Source: Arthrobacter sp. Hiyo8 (GTDB taxonomy: Bacteria > Actinomycetota > Actinomycetes > Actinomycetales > Micrococcaceae). From it: 64,000 bases of DNA. The notes beneath the pieces are model-generated. The model made no database searches, was not told the origin of the DNA, and saw only the letters and a program-made list of their open reading frames with translations. Location: NCBI GenBank assembly GCA_001549895.1, contig AP014719.1, positions 930,001 through 994,000 of the forward strand. Direction: 5' to 3'. Position numbers and translations under genes: made by a program. This document shows positions 31,139 through 41,158 of this stretch, piece after piece. Each line of letters opens with the position of its first letter. Positions within the stretch are counted from its first letter, which is position 1.

Positions 31139-32122
31139 CTACTTGTCCAGCAGGAGATGGTGGGCTTGGACGACGTCCAGCCGCATCTGTTCCACCAGGG
31201 CCTCGGGTCCGCGGTAGGCCACCATGCCTCGCAGCCGCGCCGTAAATTCCACCACGACGGTCTGGCCGTAGAGGTTGAAGTCCTCCACCGCCTCCTCGGG
31301 GCGGTCGATCACGTGCGCTTCCACCTGGCGGCTCACGCCGTCGAACGTGGGGTTGGAACCCACTGAAATCGCGGCTGGCCAGCGGGTTCCGGATTCGTCC
31401 ACGAGCCAGCCGGCGTAGATTCCGTCCGCCGGTACGTAGCCCGTGGCGCCGTGGTCGAGGTTTGCGGTCGGAAAGCCCAGGGCGCGTCCGCGCGCAGCGC
31501 CATGGACCACTTCGCCGCGCATCCTGTGCGGGCGGCCGAGGACGGCGGACGCGGTCTCGACATCGCCTTCGGCAAGGGCCTCGCGCACCCAGGTGGAGGA
31601 ACAGCGGCGGTCCGTGCCGCCGTCGTCGTGTACTGGAAAGCCTTCCGCGCCGAACTCGTTGACCACGTGGACGCCGAATCCGAGTTCCTTGCCCAATTCC
31701 TGCATGGTGCCGACGTCGCCGGAATTTCCCACGCCGAAACGAAGATCGTGGCCCACAACGACATGTGCTGCGTGAAGCCCGTCCAGCAGGACCTTGACGA
31801 CGAATTCCTCGGGCGTCATGGCGGCAAGCGTGAGGTTGTATTTCATGACGAGGACGGCGTCCACGCCCGTGCCGGCCAGGGCATCGAGCTTGTCCTGCAG
31901 CCCCATGAGGAGCTCCGGAGCGGAGTCGGGCCGATGGACCAGTGCCGGGTGGGGATCGAAGGTCACGACGACGGACCGCGCACCGTGCTGCTTTGCCGTG
32001 CGCAACAGTTGCGTCAGCACTTGCTGGTGTCCGCGATGGACGCCGTCAAAGTTGCCGATGGTCACGACGCTGGGACCGAAATCCTCGGGGACCTCGGTGG
32101 GATCGTTCCAGATGTGGACCAT
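31139..32122 (-). CDS. ribF: Bifunctional riboflavin kinase / FAD synthetase
   Basis: Makes FMN and then FAD. The N-terminal nucleotidyltransferase domain has SVVTIGNFDGVHRGHQQVL and VVVGHDLRFGVGNSGDVGTM; the C-terminal flavokinase domain has RPHRMRGEVVHGAARGRALG, FPTANLDHG and ADGIYAGWLVDE. About 327 residues, intact. The ATG at 32122 is preferred to an in-frame TTG one codon earlier because it is spaced 3 nt from GCGAGG. It lies downstream of truB and two membrane genes and 8 bp before kynA. Confidence 0.95.
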   Translation of the reverse strand: MVHIWNDPTEVPEDFGPSVVTIGNFDGVHRGHQQVLTQLLRTAKQHGARSVVVTFDPHPALVHRPDSAPELLMGLQDKLDALAGTGVDAVLVMKYNLTLAAMTPEEFVVKVLLDGLHAAHVVVGHDLRFGVGNSGDVGTMQELGKELGFGVHVVNEFGAEGFPVHDDGGTDRRCSSTWVREALAEGDVETASAVLGRPHRMRGEVVHGAARGRALGFPTANLDHGATGYVPADGIYAGWLVDESGTRWPAAISVGSNPTFDGVSRQVEAHVIDRPEEAVEDFNLYGQTVVVEFTARLRGMVAYRGPEALVEQMRLDVVQAHHLLLDK

Positions 32123-32238
32123 CAACCTCGCCTTTTACTGCTGGTATTGACTATGCCCGGTGCCTGCTCCGGCGCCGGAATTCTCTAAGGTTACTCGCTA
32201 TCCCACGGCGCCCTTGCCCGATGGCGGAGCTCCGATTT

Positions 32239-32670
32239 CTACTGCGTGAGTGGTGCCGGACGCCGACGGTAGAGCCACAGTAGTCCCAGGACCGGCAGGA
32301 TCAACGGCACAAAGCCGTATCCACGTCCGAACAAGGACCACACAGTGTCGTGCGGGAAAGCCACCGGATCGAAAAGGCTGATGGCGCCAACCACCACCAC
32401 GCCGACCATCTCAACAAGGACGGCCGCGAGGGACACCTTGAACCACGTGCGGCCTGGCTTCGCGAGGGAGACCGTGGCCACGATGTACACCACGGCGGCG
32501 AAAGCCGAGAGGATGTGCGCCAAGGGAGCATCCGAGAACTTGGTCAGGATCTGGTAGCCGGCACGGGCCGTGGCCGAGATCGCGAACACCGCGTAGACCG
32601 CAATCAGCAGCCTCCCGGGCCCGGTGTTGCGGGTGTCCCGGTTCTTCTTCCCGGTGGTTTCAACAGTCAC
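32239..32670 (-). CDS. Hypothetical membrane protein
   Basis: About 143 residues with four predicted membrane segments (LLIAVYAVFAISATARAG, ILSAFAAVVYIVATVSLA, LAAVLVEMVGVVVVGAISLF, YGFVPLILPVLGLLWLYR). The N-terminal 20 residues are polar (VTVETTGKKNRDTRNTGPG). I choose the GTG at 32670 as it matches where hydrophobicity and coding bias begin. It follows another small membrane gene by 20 bp. No family function is known to me; the two may form a pair. Confidence 0.65.
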   Translation of the reverse strand: MTVETTGKKNRDTRNTGPGRLLIAVYAVFAISATARAGYQILTKFSDAPLAHILSAFAAVVYIVATVSLAKPGRTWFKVSLAAVLVEMVGVVVVGAISLFDPVAFPHDTVWSLFGRGYGFVPLILPVLGLLWLYRRRPAPLTQ

Positions 32671-32690
32671 TTCGTGTGCTTCTTCCAATG

Positions 32691-33043
32691 TCAGTACCAG
32701 ATCTGGTTCATGCGGGCCGCCATGACCAATGCGGTGACGCCCACGGCGCCCATGACGAAATTGCTCCAACGGGTCCGCTCCAGGATGGACCAGTACACCG
32801 CGACGACGGGGAGGATGAGTGCCGTGATGATGTAGCCCCAGAATTCCCAGGGCTCCCCCGCGATCTTTTCACCCATCACCACGCGGATGATCGATCCCAC
32901 CAGATAGACCAGCAGGACGAGTTCGACGGCGGCAACCGACAGTATGGTGACGTCGTTGGGGCCTTCTTCATGATGCCGGCCGCGACGCAAATGATGGTGG
33001 ACAACAGGCCCACTATCAGGACAGCGTAAAAGTATCCGTCCAT
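32691..33043 (-). CDS. Hypothetical membrane protein (frameshifted)
   Basis: About 118 residues with four membrane segments (FYAVLIVGLLSTIICVAAGI, ILSVAAVELVLLVYLVGSII, FWGYIITALILPVVAVYWSI, SNFVMGAVGVTALVMAARMN). The ATG at 33043 lies 2 bp after the truB stop. Near 32955 one G or C is missing; restoring it gives GIMKKGPNDVTIL. Function unknown; its linkage between truB and ribF suggests co-transcription only. Confidence 0.65.
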
Positions 33044-33045
33044 GG

Positions 33046-33965
33046 TTACTGTGCCTGCTTTTCGTTGTCGGGGGCGAACACCAGGACGGGCTTGGCGAAG
33101 CTCCCCGCATCGGCCAACAGCGCCACCAGCTCTCCTGACGGAGAGAACGCGGCAGCCGGGTTCTCGGCGGTGGCCGCGTCGGCCGTGCCCGCTGCGGGCC
33201 CCGCGGCGATCCTGCGGCCAAAGGAGATTTCGGTGGTTTCGGCGTCGCTCAGTTCCCGGTTGGGCATGAGCGCCCGGGCGGCGGCGGACATGTCGAGGAC
33301 TTCCAGTTCCTCGGCAAGCTGTTCGAGGGTGCGGCTTGCTCCAGGGAGTACGGTCCCACGTGGGTGCGGCGCAGCGCCGTCAGATGGCCGCCGACGCCGA
33401 GAGCCTCGCCCAGGTCGCGTGCCAGCGCGCGGATGTAGGTGCCTGAGGAGCATTCGACGGTCACGTCGATGTCCACCACCCTGCCGTCGTCGACCCTCCG
33501 GATGGCGTGGATCTCGAAACGGTGGATGGTCACGGGCCGGGCGGCGAGCTTGACCTCTTGCCCCGAACGCACGCGCGCGTAGGACCGTTCGCCGTTGACC
33601 TTGATGGCGCTGACGCTGCTGGGGACCTGCTGGATCTCGCCGCTCAGCTGCGCGACGCCGGAACGGATGGCGTCCTCAGTGACTGCGGCGGCGCTGCGGC
33701 TTGCGGTGATGTCGCCCTCGGCATCGTCCGTGATGGTTGATTCACCGAGCCGGATGGTGGCGGAGTACGTCTTGGAGGTGCCCACGATGTAGGTCAGCAA
33801 TCGCGTGGCCTTGTTGATGCCAAGCACAAGCACCCCCGTGGCCATGGGATCCAGGGTCCCCGCATGGCCCACTTTCCGGGTACCGGCCAGTCGCCGCATC
33901 CGTCCAACCACATCGTGGCTGGTCCATCCTTGCGGCTTGTCAACGATTACCAGTCCAGAAAGCAC
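33046..33965 (-). CDS. truB: tRNA pseudouridine(55) synthase TruB (frameshifted)
   Basis: Forms pseudouridine 55 in the T-loop of tRNAs. Signatures are [20 protein letters not shown] and the catalytic loop [15 protein letters not shown] with the essential Asp, then [19 protein letters not shown] and [19 protein letters not shown]. Near 33341 the frame shifts, after which [20 protein letters not shown] and a C-terminal PUA-like segment follow. I use the GTG at 33965, the family start; an ATG 27 bp upstream is possible. Reconstructed length is about 307. It is divergent from the aminotransferase gene. Confidence 0.93.
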
Positions 33966-34037
33966 GCCTCCCAGTATATCCGCGCCGGGCATGCATCCTG
34001 CGGCCCGCGGCTTCCCTGGACGCTCCGGGACCGCGGC

Positions 34038-34043
34038 TAAGAT
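34038..34043 (+). promoter_or_regulatory. -10 element of a leaderless aminotransferase promoter
   Basis: TAAGAT, 7 nt before the ATG at 34051. It overlaps an alternative ATG at 34042, which is why I choose the later start. Confidence 0.5.
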
Positions 34044-34050
34044 GGCTCCC

Positions 34051-35203
34051 ATGCCTGAGCTTGCCGCACACGTCCGCGAAGTGCCCGTGAACCAGATCCG
34101 CGAGATCACCGAGGCGGCCTGGAGCACCCCCGGGGCGATCGTCCTCAGCATCGGCGAGCCGGGCTTCGCGCTGCCCCGGCACATCCTGGACGCGGGGATC
34201 GCTTGCCTGGACAGGGACGAGACCAACTACACCCCCAATGCCGGAATCCCGGCGCTGCGTGAAGCCTTCGCCGACCGCTTCCGTGCCCACAACCACGTGG
34301 ATATCGGGGCGGAGCGCGTATATGTCGTGGACGGAGCCCAGCAGGGACTGCACTTCGCCATGAGCCTGCTCCTCTCCCCGGCGACGAGATCCTGATTCCC
34401 AATCCGGGCTACCCGACTTTTGCCATGACAAGCCATTTGTTGCACGCCGTCCCGGTGCAGTATCCGCTCTACCCGGAGCACGAGTTCCAACCCCGCATCG
34501 AGGACATCGAGGCCCTGATCACGCCGCGCACCAAGGTATTGGTCCTGAATTCGCCGTCCAATCCCCTGGGCGCAGTGATCTGCGAGGAAACGACGCGCGA
34601 GCTCGTGGAATTGGCCGTCAAACACGATCTGTGGATCATTTCGGATGAATGCTACGAAGCCTTCACCTTCGACGTTCCGCACACGAGTCCCGCCCGCTTC
34701 GACAGCGCCGTTCCCGGGAGGCCCGGGTCTTCACGTCCCTGACCTTGTCCAAAACGTACGGGCTGACGGGACTGCGGATCGGCGCACTCATTTGCCCGCC
34801 GGGCCTCGAACGGAAGATGAACAACGTCATGGAAGCGATCGTTTCCTGCGTGGCTTCGCCGTCCCAGTACGCTGCCGTCGCGGCGCTGACCGGCCCGCAG
34901 GACTATGTGGACACGGCACGGGAGCACTACCGTTCCAACCGCGATGCCGCCTCGGCGGTGCTTGCCCAGAAGGGCATTCCCTTCCTGGGCGCCCAGGGAG
35001 CTTTCTATCTCTGGGCGGACGTCTCGCATGTGAGCGGCGGGGACGTGCGTGCCTGGGTGCGTACCTTCCTGGCGGACGCTGGAGTAGCCGTGGCACCGGG
35101 AACCGCGTTCGGTTCCATCGGCGAAGGATGGATCAGGATCGCTTTGTGCGGTGACCAGCAGCAACTGCTCGACGGCGTCGGGCGACTCCCGGCGCGGACG
35201 TGA
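34051..35203 (+). CDS. PLP-dependent class I/II aminotransferase (two frameshifts)
   Basis: Fold-type I aminotransferase of about 384 residues. Motifs: [90 protein letters not shown] and [16 protein letters not shown], where the Lys should bind PLP. Frames change near 34378 and 34720. It is of the subgroup that includes aspartate/aromatic and N-succinyl-LL-DAP aminotransferases; the substrate cannot be told from the sequence. Its stop lies 3 bp from the end of the convergent deaminase. Confidence 0.88.
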
Positions 35204-35206
35204 GCC

Positions 35207-35691
35207 TCAGTATTTGGTCCGGTTCTTGTGCCCGCGCCAGGCATCGAAGGGAGCCTCGGATGCAGGAACGTCAGTGTGTTGGACGGGCAGCAGGTCGGGC
35301 CTGTTGCCGTCGAAATATTCGTAGAACACGGCATCGTCGAAGCCTGCGGCCGCTGCCCCGTGCCGATCGGCGGCAAAGTAGACGCGGCTGACCCGGCCCA
35401 TAGGGCCGCCGAGAGGCACAAAGGGCACGGTTCGCAGCTTGAGTAGAGCACCGAGCCGCTGAGGTTGAAGCTCCCCAGTTCCGACGCGGCCCGCCGGATG
35501 GCCACTACTTCGGCGTGCGCCGTGGGGTCGTTGTCGCGGGTGACCCGGTTGACGCCGTCGTGGAGCCGTCCGTCCGGGGTGACCACGACGGCGCCGAAAG
35601 GGCCGCCGCCGTCGGCCACGTTTTGAACCGCGAGCCGCACGGCGTGTTCAAGGTAGTCTTCGGGACTCTGAGCTGCATCGTGGGCCGCCAT
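35207..35691 (-). CDS. Nucleoside/guanine deaminase-like protein (frameshifted)
   Basis: Zinc cytidine-deaminase-fold protein of about 161 residues. Zinc motifs are TAHAEVVAIRRAASELG (HAE) and SSCEPCPLCLSAALWAG (PCxxC). The remainder, RVYFAADRHGAAAAGFDDAV and DLLPVQHTDVPASEAPFDAW, lies in another frame joined near 35390. The long C-terminus resembles guanine deaminase (GuaD) rather than tRNA adenosine deaminase, but a broader nucleoside role is possible. Confidence 0.82.
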
Positions 35692-35752
35692 GCTCCGATC
35701 TTAGCGACGGGCCAGCATTTTGGCCCGGCTTTTCACGGTTAAACACGCAGGA

Positions 35753-35787
35753 CCGGATCCGGCAGTCGCGAGAACTGCGGATCCGGC
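35753..35787 (-). terminator. Probable terminator after rbfA
   Basis: Inverted repeat of CCGGATCCGGCAGT with ACTGCGGATCCGG, one bulged base and a short loop, 21 bp after the rbfA stop. No long T run. Confidence 0.55.
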
Positions 35788-35807
35788 CCCACCCGGGAAG
35801 CGCCGGA

Positions 35808-36317
35808 CTATTTGCCGCCGTCTTCGTCGATATCTTCATCGGCACGGAGGTCGATGTCTTCTTCGTCAAAATCGTCTTCGTCGATGTCCGCATCCTGCGG
35901 GGCATCGCTCTTGTACGGGTCTGCGTCGCCGGCGTGCTTGGCGCCGGCGGCCAGGGCGGCCACCTCGGCGTCGCGCTGCTTGGCGGTGCGCAAGAGCTCC
36001 TCAAGGTTCGAGGCGTTGACCGGGATGAGGTCGGCAACGAATTCCAAGGTCGGAGTCAGCCGCACGGTGATGTTGCGGCCCACTTCCTGGCGCAAAACAC
36101 CCTTGGCCTTCTCCAACGCCCGAACAGCATCAGAATGGGCGGCTTCGTCGCCGAAGACGGTGTAATACACGGTGGCGTGCTGAAGATCGTTGGTGACGCG
36201 GGCATCCGTAATAGTGATGCCCTCAACCCGAGGATCCTTGATCCGCCGGCCCAGTGCCTCAGCAACAACAACCTTAATCCGCTGCGCCAACTTGGCAGCG
36301 CGTGCCGGATCAGCCAT
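35808..36317 (-). CDS. rbfA: Ribosome-binding factor A
   Basis: Cold-shock assembly factor of the 30S subunit that acts on helix 1 of 16S rRNA. The KH-like core is intact: RAAKLAQRIKVVVAEALGRR, DPRVEGITITDARVTNDLQH, ATVYYTVFGDEAAHSDAV and LRQEVGRNITVRLTPTLEFV. The last 50 residues form an acidic Asp/Glu tail, common in actinobacteria. Length 169. It lies downstream of infB but behind a strong terminator, so it probably has its own promoter in the 74 bp between that hairpin and its start. Confidence 0.94.
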   Translation of the reverse strand: MADPARAAKLAQRIKVVVAEALGRRIKDPRVEGITITDARVTNDLQHATVYYTVFGDEAAHSDAVRALEKAKGVLRQEVGRNITVRLTPTLEFVADLIPVNASNLEELLRTAKQRDAEVAALAAGAKHAGDADPYKSDAPQDADIDEDDFDEEDIDLRADEDIDEDGGK

Positions 36318-36390
36318 TTCTACTCCTAAAATTTGCGTACGACGGCGCGGTGGCGTCTCGCGTACTTAAGTCTAAAAAATGCCACTCGCC

Positions 36391-36411
36391 AAAAAAGGCC
36401 CGAAACGGGCC
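36391..36411 (-). terminator. Intrinsic terminator of the infB transcript
   Basis: On the minus strand GGCCCG-TTT-CGGGCC followed directly by TTTTTT, a textbook terminator, about 225 bp after the infB stop. Confidence 0.9.
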
Positions 36412-36427
36412 GCGAGCTTCCCACTGA

Positions 36428-36600
36428 GGCCCGTGGAGCCGATATGGGGGCCCGGGAGTGGCTAAGGTGGCAGCCGAGGGTCCCAATGCGAGCTTGCGAG
36501 CATTGGGAAGGCTGACACCGCTGCCGAAGCTGGGCGGCCGACGTCGTAAGACGTCAGCCGCCCAGCGTAGGGGTGGGGCCCCATATCGGCAGAACGGGCC
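36428..36600. repeat. Large nested palindrome in the infB 3' region
   Basis: Three stems nest within 173 bp. Outer arms GGCCCGT-N4-CCGATATGGG (from 36428) pair with 36576-36600. Inside, TCCCAATGC pairs with GCATTGGGA (36481-36508), and a 17-bp arm starting GCTGGGCGGC at 36529 pairs with 36550-36566 across a GTAA loop with one mismatch. It lies between the infB stop and the infB terminator, so it is transcribed. It may be a structured 3' untranslated RNA, a small RNA, or a repeated extragenic palindrome; the sequence alone does not decide. Confidence 0.6.
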
Positions 36601-36634
36601 GGAGCCGCCGAGAGCAGCACCGGCCTGCGACACC

Positions 36635-39465
36635 TTAGACGCGCGGCTTTTCGCGCATCTCGAAGGTCTCGATGATGTCACCTTCGTTGATGTCGTTGTA
36701 CGAGCCAAGACCGATACCACACTCGAAGTCCGTGCGGACCTCGGTGGCGTCGTCCTTGAAGCGCTTGAGCGTCTCAACGGTGAGGTTGTCGCCGATGACC
36801 TTGCCATCGCGGCTGACGCGGGCCTTCGTGTTACGGCGGATGATGCCCGAGCGCACGATCGAACCGGCGATGTTTCCGAACTTGGAAGAACGGAAGACTT
36901 CGCGGACCTCGGCGGTACCGAGCTGGACTTCCTCGTACTCCGGCTTGAGCATGCCCTTGAGGGCCAGCTCGATGTCATCGATTGCCGAGTAGATGACGGA
37001 GTAGAAGCGCATGTCCACGCCTTCACGATCGGCCAGTTCAGCCACGCGCTCGGCGGGCTTGACGTTGAAGCCGATGATGATGGCGTTGTCCACCGTGGCG
37101 AGGTTGACGTCGTTCTGCGTGATGGCACCCACACCGCGGTGGATGACGCGCAGTTGAACGTCTTCGTCGCCCACATCGATCTTGAGCAGGGCGTCTTCGA
37201 GGGCTTCGACCGCACCGGAAACGTCACCCTTGAGGATGAGGTTGAGGGTGTCGATCTTGCCTTCGGCCACAGCCTTGTCGAAGTCCTCGAGGCTGATGCG
37301 CTTGCGGCGCTTGGCCAGTGCCGCGTTGCGGTCGGCTGCCTCGCGCTTTTCAGCGATCTGGCGGGCCGTACGCTCGTCGGAGGTCACCAGGAAGGTGTCG
37401 CCTGCACGCGGTACGTTGGACAGGCCAGGACCTGGACCGGACGGGACGGGAGCGCGACGTCGAGGGCGTTGCCGTCTTCGTCGAACATGGCACGCACGCG
37501 GCCGTGGCCGTACCGGCCACGATCGTGTCACCGACGGCCAGGGTACCGGACTGGACCAGGACGGTGGCCACGGAGCCGCGGCCCTTGTCCAGGTTCGCTT
37601 CGATGGCAATGCCTCGAGCGTCCTTGTCCGGGTTGGCGCGCAGGTCCAAAGCGGCGTCTGCGGTCAGCAGCACGGCGTCGATCAGTTCGTCGATGTTGAT
37701 GTTCTGGCGGGCAGAAACCTCAACGAACATGGTGTCGCCACCGTATTCTTCGGGAACCAGGCCGTACTCGGTGAGCTGGCCCTTGACCTTGTCCGGGTTC
37801 GCACCTTCCTTGTCGATCTTGTTGACCGCGACGACGATCGGCACGTTGGCCGCTTGTGCGTGGTTGAGTGCTTCCACCGTCTGCGGCATGACGCCGTCGT
37901 CGGCTGCGACAACCAAGATGGCGATGTCGGTGACCTTGGCACCACGTGCACGCATGGCGGTGAACGCCTCGTGACCCGGGTGTCAATGAAGGTGATGTCG
38001 CGCGGAGTGCCTTCGTGGACGTGGCTGATCTGGTAGGCACCGATGTGCTGCGTGATGCCGCCGTGTTCGCCGGCAACCACGTTGGTCTTCCGGATAGCGT
38101 CGAGCAATCGGGTCTTACCGTGGTCAACGTGACCCATGACGGTGACAACCGGCGGACGCGGTTCGAGGACGTCGTCGCCTTCGGCTTCCAGTTCGGCATC
38201 GAGATCGATGTCGAACGAGTCGAGGAGCTCGCGCTCTTCGTCTTCCGGAGAGACAACCTGTACCTTGTAGCCGAGTTCGGCGCCGAGCAGGCCGAAGGTG
38301 TCTTCGTCCAGCGACTGCGTAGCCGTTGCCATCTCACCGAGGTGGAACAGCACGGTCACCAGTGCGGCGGGGTTCGCCTCGATCTTGTCGGCGAAGTCCG
38401 TGATGGACGAGCCGCGACGGAGCCGGACTACGGTGTTGCCGTCGCCGCGGGGTACGGATACGCCACCCAGCGACGGAGCACTCATCTGCTCCAGTTCCTG
38501 ACGCTTTGCACGCTTCGACTTGCGCTGCTTGCCGCGTCCTGCGCCACCCTTGCCGAAGGCACCTTGGGTACCGCCGCGTCCGCGGCCGCCCTTGCCGAAG
38601 CCACCGCCGGCGGGAGCTCCGCCACCGGTGCCTGCACCAGGAGCGCCACCCGGACGGCCGGGGCCGCCACCACCGGACGGCCAGCGCCGCCCGGACGGCC
38701 TGCGCCACCGGGAGCGGACGCTCGGTGCGGTTGGGCATCATGCCCGGGCTGGGACGGTTTCCTGCGGGCCACCTGCCGGACGCGGAGCGCCCGGACGGGG
38801 AGCACCGGGCGCGGAGCACCCGGACGCGGACCACCGGAACCGGCTGCGGGCGGGGCCGCCTGCGCCGGCCGCGGGACGCGGACCGCCGGGACGCTCGCCG
38901 TCAGTGCGGCCACCGGAACGTGGCATGCCCTGCGAAGTTGCGAAGGGGTTGTTGCCCGGACGGGGAGGACGCTCGCCGTCGCCACGGCCGCGGGCATGCC
39001 CTGCGAGGTCGCAAACGGGTTGTTGCCCGGACGGGGCCGCCTGGCCGCGGTGCCTGGCTGCCGGACGTGCCGGGGCAGGGCTTCGGCCTTGGGTGCCGGA
39101 CGGGCGCCCGGTTTGGCGGAAACGGGGCTTGCTGCGGCTGCGGGAGCCGCAGGCGCCGCCGGGGCGGGGTCTCAGCTTTGGGGCTGGAACCGGAGCCTTG
39201 GGCGCAGCGGGGCCGGAGCCGGGCGGGATGCTGCCGGTGCAGCAGGGCAGCGGGTGCCGCGGGGCTGCAACGCGAGGTGCTGCCGGGCAGCGGCCTTCGC
39301 AGCGCCGGCGCCCGGATAGGCGTCGCGAAGCTTCTTCACGACCGGTGCCTCAATTGTCGAAGAGGCGGAGCGAACGAATTCGCCCAATTCCTGCAGTTTT
39401 GTCACTGCATCTTTGGAAGTAATACCGAGCTCTTTGGCGAGCTCATGTACGCGGACCTTGGCCAC
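36635..39465 (-). CDS. infB: Translation initiation factor IF-2 (many frameshifts)
   Basis: GTPase that delivers initiator tRNA to the ribosome. It begins with the IF2_N module [20 protein letters not shown], runs through a roughly 300-residue Gly/Ala/Pro/Arg-rich region, and reaches the G domain with [54 protein letters not shown]. Domains II to IV follow ([36 protein letters not shown]). At least two joins lie in the conserved half (about 37975 and 37500-37430) and several more in the low-complexity part. The GTG at 39465 has an AGGAGA ribosome site. ylxR and nusA precede it. Confidence 0.94.
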
Positions 39466-39661
39466 ATTTCTCCTGTCTCGGTCCGCACCGAGCCAGGCAC
39501 GAACCGTCTAATTCTTACTGCGGGCCCCTGCCGCGAACGCGGCGGATAGGCCCTGTGCAGAGCGCAACAAAGTTGTCATCGTTGCGCACTCATCGCTGGG
39601 AACTCATCGGGTTTCCATCAGTTTTCTGACCCGCTTTCAGGTTTGGACGGTTTTCCTGCTT

Positions 39662-39970
39662 TCACGTGGGTGTCCGCAGGGGTATGACTGCCGCCAGGTA
39701 GCGTTCGACGGCGGTGACTTCACTTGCGCCCGCGAGGGCCCTAGCGAAAGCACGCCGTTTGCTTGCCAGCGTCAGGCATGTGGTGCTGGGGTGCAGCCAC
39801 GCACCCCGGCCAGCCATCCGGCGTCGTTCATCCACCAGGACGACGGGTGACCCGCCGCCTTCGGCGACAAGCCGGATCAACTCGCTCCGCTTGCCTTGTT
39901 TCCGGCATCCGATGCAGGTGCGCACAGGCTGGTGCCTGGTGTGAAGCAGTTCAGTCACTGGGTGTATCAA
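39662..39970 (-). CDS. ylxR: YlxR family (DUF448) RNA-binding protein
   Basis: A 102-residue member of the YlxR family, always found between nusA and infB; homologues bind RNA or act as nucleoid regulators. Motifs: RTCIGCRKQGKRSELIRLV with the two conserved cysteines, and GRGAWLHPSTTCLTLASKRR. A 196-bp gap to infB carries short GC hairpins (for example CCGC-GAAC-GCGG) but no gene. Confidence 0.88.
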   Translation of the reverse strand: MIHPVTELLHTRHQPVRTCIGCRKQGKRSELIRLVAEGGGSPVVLVDERRRMAGRGAWLHPSTTCLTLASKRRAFARALAGASEVTAVERYLAAVIPLRTPT

Positions 39971-40121
39971 CCTGCCTCAGTGTCTTTGCCTGTCTTCTGC
40001 GGTTCTGCTTGGCTCGGCGCCCACCCTCGACTTGCCGGGATTATTGCCCCACAAGCCGCGAGCACGCCAAAGCGCACGGATACCGGGCATAGGCCCGGTT
40101 CCATCCATTCTAAGCCCCCGA

Positions 40122-40168
40122 GTGCCCGGCCACCGAATCCACAAGGTGCGGGGATCCGGGCCGGGCAC
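40122..40168 (-). terminator. Hairpin after nusA
   Basis: 10-bp perfect arms, GTGCCCGGCC and GGCCGGGCAC, 12 bp beyond the nusA stop. There is no T run, so it may be a weak terminator or a processing hairpin before ylxR. Confidence 0.4.
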
Positions 40169-40180
40169 CGTTTGGTCTGT

Positions 40181-41158
40181 TTAGTTGCCCTTGGCCGGAG
40201 TGGCGTCAGAGACGATGTCGATCCGCCAGCCGGTCAGCTTGGCTGCGAGGCGGGCGTTCTGGCCTTCCTTGCCGATGGCGAGGGAGAGCTGGTAGTCGGG
40301 AACAACCACGCGGCCGAACGCGTGGCTTCGTCCGTGATAGTGACGGAATTCACGCGCGACGGCGAAAGGGAGTTGGCGATGAAGGTCGCCGGATCGTCGC
40401 TGAAGTCGACGATGTCGATCTTTTCGTCATTGAGTTCGGTCATGACCGCGCGGACGCGGGAACCCATTTCACCAATGCAGGCACCCTTGGCGTTGATGCC
40501 CGGGGTGTTGGCTTTGACGGCCATCTTGGTCCGGTGTCCGGCCTCGCGTGCCAATGCCACGATCTCGACGGATCGGTCCGCGATCTCCGGGACCTCCAGT
40601 TCGAAAAGCTTCCGGACAAGGCCCGGGTGTGAACGCGACAGCGTGATGGAGGGTCCTTGGCGCCGCGGTGGACGTCCACCACAAACGCACGCAGGCGGTT
40701 GCCGTGGGTGTACTTCTCCCCGGCACCTGCTCGGGCGGCGGCAACAGTGCTTCCACGGAACCGAGGTTCACCTGGATCATGTGCGGGTTGTTGCCCTGCT
40801 GGATCAGGCCGGCGACGAGTTCGCCTTCACGGCCCTTGAATTCGCCGAGGACGTTGTCGTCCTCGACGTCGCGCAGGCGCTGCAGGATGATTTGCCGCGC
40901 GGTGCTCGCCGCAATGCGGCCGAATCCGGCAGGAGTGTCCTCGAACTCGCCGATGGCTTCGCCGTCGTCGTCGATTTCCGTGGCCCAAATGGTCACGTGC
41001 CCGCTCTTGCGGTCCAGCTCCGCACGGGCCTTTTCGAAGGCGCCCGGCGTCTTGTGGTATGCCACCAGGAGCGCCTGCTCAATGGTGGGAATCAGGAGGT
41101 CCAGCGGGATTTCACGCTCACGCTCCAGGAGTCTCAGCGCACTCATGTCAATATCCAT
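40181..41158 (-). CDS. nusA: Transcription termination/antitermination factor NusA (frameshifted)
   Basis: RNA polymerase-associated factor. The N-terminal domain [20 protein letters not shown] and [20 protein letters not shown] precede the S1 domain (around [14 protein letters not shown]) and two KH domains ([20 protein letters not shown] and [20 protein letters not shown]). Joins between frames are near 40725, 40650 and 40320. Reconstructed length is about 326, the short actinobacterial form without the C-terminal acidic repeats. Its ATG overlaps the rimP TAA by one base (TAATG). Confidence 0.94.
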
